From: Elstera cyanobacteriorum
GTDB taxonomy: Bacteria > Pseudomonadota > Alphaproteobacteria > Elsterales > Elsteraceae
Direction of reading: 5' to 3'
DNA: 64,000 nt
Assembly: GCF_002251735.1 (NCBI RefSeq)
Contig: NZ_NOXS01000030.1
Location: 1-64,000 of the forward strand
The position numbers and the translations under genes were made by a program. How positions within the stretch are numbered: position 1 is the first letter of the stretch; the number at the start of each line of letters is the position of its first letter. The notes beneath the pieces are model-generated. The model had not been told where the DNA came from and searched no databases. It saw only the letters and a list, made by a program, of their open reading frames with translations. Of the stretch, positions 62,864 through 64,000 are shown one piece after another.

Positions 62864-63505
62864 TTATAACGTATTAAACAAATCACGAACGCCACCGAAG
62901 CTGCGGCGATGGTGCCGCGTCGGCCCGACCGCCAGCAGCGCGGCCCGATGGGCGGGCACAGGATAGCCCGCGTTTTTCTCCCAGCCATAGGCGGGATAGC
63001 GGGTTGCAAGCCGGGCCATCAGCCGGTCGCGGGTCACTTTTGCCAAAATCGAGGCCGCAGCGATGGAGAGGCTGCGGTCGTCGCCGCCGACCAAGCAGCG
63101 GTGTGGCAGGGTCAGGCCTTTTGGCGGGCGGTTACCGTCGATCAACACCGCGACCGGGCGCAAGGGCAGCCGGTCGAGCGCCCGGCGCATGGCGAGATGG
63201 GTCGCGCCCAGGATATTATAGGCCTCGATCTCGGCGACCGAGGCGGCGGCGATCACGGCCCACACGCCTGCGCCCTGCGCCGCCAGCAACCCGGCGGCCA
63301 AACTCTCGCGCTTAGCGGCGGTCAGCTTCTTGGAGTCGCGCAAGCCGCCCACCAACTCATCCGGCAGGCGGTGCGGGTCGAGGATGGCGGCGGCGGCCAG
63401 GACCGGCCCGGCCAGGGGACCGCGCCCCACTTCATCGACCCCAGCGACCGGCCCGGCCCATTCCGACTCGTGCGAGAAATCGGGACCATTTTTTTCGCGG
63501 CTCAC
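62864..63505 (-). CDS. rnhB: Ribonuclease HII
   Basis: Removes RNA from RNA-DNA hybrids, including single misincorporated ribonucleotides. Core motifs: [14 protein letters not shown] with the paired Asp-Glu, [18 protein letters not shown] (Asp), and [11 protein letters not shown] (Asp). The frame stays open to 63628, but GTG at 63505 with AGAGGGG upstream gives 213 residues, close to the family norm; the extra N-terminal residues do not look conserved. The start is therefore uncertain. The rnhB-ccrM order matches that of Caulobacter as I recall it. Confidence 0.93.
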   Translation of the reverse strand: MSREKNGPDFSHESEWAGPVAGVDEVGRGPLAGPVLAAAAILDPHRLPDELVGGLRDSKKLTAAKRESLAAGLLAAQGAGVWAVIAAASVAEIEAYNILGATHLAMRRALDRLPLRPVAVLIDGNRPPKGLTLPHRCLVGGDDRSLSIAAASILAKVTRDRLMARLATRYPAYGWEKNAGYPVPAHRAALLAVGPTRHHRRSFGGVRDLFNTL

Positions 63506-63626
63506 CCTTGCGCCCCTCTTCAAAAAAACCGAAAGCGCCGCCACCTTAAAACCATAGGGCGTTGATGCACAGCATGGCGCGAGCGTGGCCGCCGGGCAAA
63601 CTGGGGCCGCAAGACAGGAGTGAGAC

Positions 63627-64000
63627 ATGGACTTTTCGAACTATACGGAACGGGCGCGCGGGTTCATTCAGGCGGCGCAGGCTGTTGCTTTGCGCGCAGG
63701 CCATCAGCGGTTCCTGCCAGACCATATTCTGAAGGCCCTGCTGGAAGACCCGGAAGGCATGGCCGCCAATCTGATCCGCACGGCGGGCGGCGACCCGAAG
63801 CAGGTAGAAGCGGCGATTGATGCGGACCTTGGCAAGCTGCCAAAAGTCGAAGGCACGGGCGCGGGCAACCTCTATCTCGCGCCGGAAACCGCGCGGCTGT
63901 TCGATGCGGCGGTGAAACTGTCGCAGAAATCGGGCGATAGTTTCGTCACTGTGGAACGGCTGCTGCTAGCGCTCGCGCTGGAGAAAGAGGGCAATCCCGG
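63627..64000 (+). CDS. clpB: ClpB chaperone, N-terminal part (cut by window)
   Basis: The first 124 residues of the disaggregase ClpB, cut by the window end. The N-domain repeats are visible: [17 protein letters not shown] and [15 protein letters not shown], then [14 protein letters not shown]. In the full protein two AAA+ modules would follow. AGGAG sits 7 bases before the ATG. No heat-shock promoter was clearly recognised in the 120 bases between it and rnhB. Confidence 0.9.
   Translation, partial: MDFSNYTERARGFIQAAQAVALRAGHQRFLPDHILKALLEDPEGMAANLIRTAGGDPKQVEAAIDADLGKLPKVEGTGAGNLYLAPETARLFDAAVKLSQKSGDSFVTVERLLLALALEKEGNP

Overview
The window looks like the chromosome of a GC-rich alphaproteobacterium, most likely Rhodospirillales-like. 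The reasons are a CcrM-type adenine methyltransferase next to ribonuclease HII, an alphaproteobacterial form of ribosomal protein L28, many Tat signal peptides, abundant signalling proteins and high GC in nearly every gene. This placement is inference from gene content; no rRNA, tRNA, insertion sequence, prophage or CRISPR array is visible.

Region by region. 0-4.2 kb: a leftward O-acetylation operon (DUF459 SGNH protein, lipoprotein SGNH hydrolase, MBOAT acyltransferase, small membrane protein). 4.5-12 kb: a LysM/M23-type endopeptidase, a hexapeptide-repeat carbonic-anhydrase-like protein, a CHMI-like tautomerase, a DHH phosphoesterase, rpmB with a clear promoter and terminator, upp, a GNAT, a standalone B3/B4 domain protein and AraC and LysR regulators. 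12.4-24.2 kb: the most unusual part. Two divergent operons each start with a small two-TM periplasmic sensor that overlaps, by ATGA, a rare fusion of periplasmic sensor, HAMP-like linker and MFS transporter. One arm continues into an adenylate cyclase. The other continues into an orphan ABC-type substrate-binding protein, a GNAT and an ATP-grasp ligase; a LysE exporter converges on its end.

24-32 kb: SelO protein AMPylase, a degenerate 5'-nucleotidase-fold protein, a GhrA-like reductase, a chemotaxis receptor with a small exported protein, a histidine kinase and an RluA-family pseudouridine synthase. 32.5-46.1 kb: a Wzx/Wzy-type exopolysaccharide locus (WecA-like initiating transferase, PhyH-like dioxygenase, flippase, Wzc-like kinase, Wza-like export protein, outer-membrane barrel, AT-rich polymerase, glycosyltransferases). 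It encloses a 582-residue protein without Cys or His that sits behind its own terminator.

46-64 kb: a diguanylate cyclase, a patatin-like lipase and HAD pair, a 2OG-Fe(II) oxygenase, pdxJ, a peptidoglycan-binding protein, a Tat-exported tyrosinase preceded by a protein resembling its C-terminal domain, a molybdopterin oxidoreductase, a coiled-coil protein with an MscS channel, a LysR/DODA-dioxygenase pair, ccrM coupled to a ribbon-helix-helix gene, rnhB and the start of clpB.

The best candidate for an undescribed system is the divergent sensor-MFS/adenylate cyclase locus (about 13.0-24.2 kb). I propose that it senses, imports or exports a small amino-acid-like molecule and reports it through cAMP. 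All start choices, functions and operon boundaries come from reading the sequence; no database search was run.
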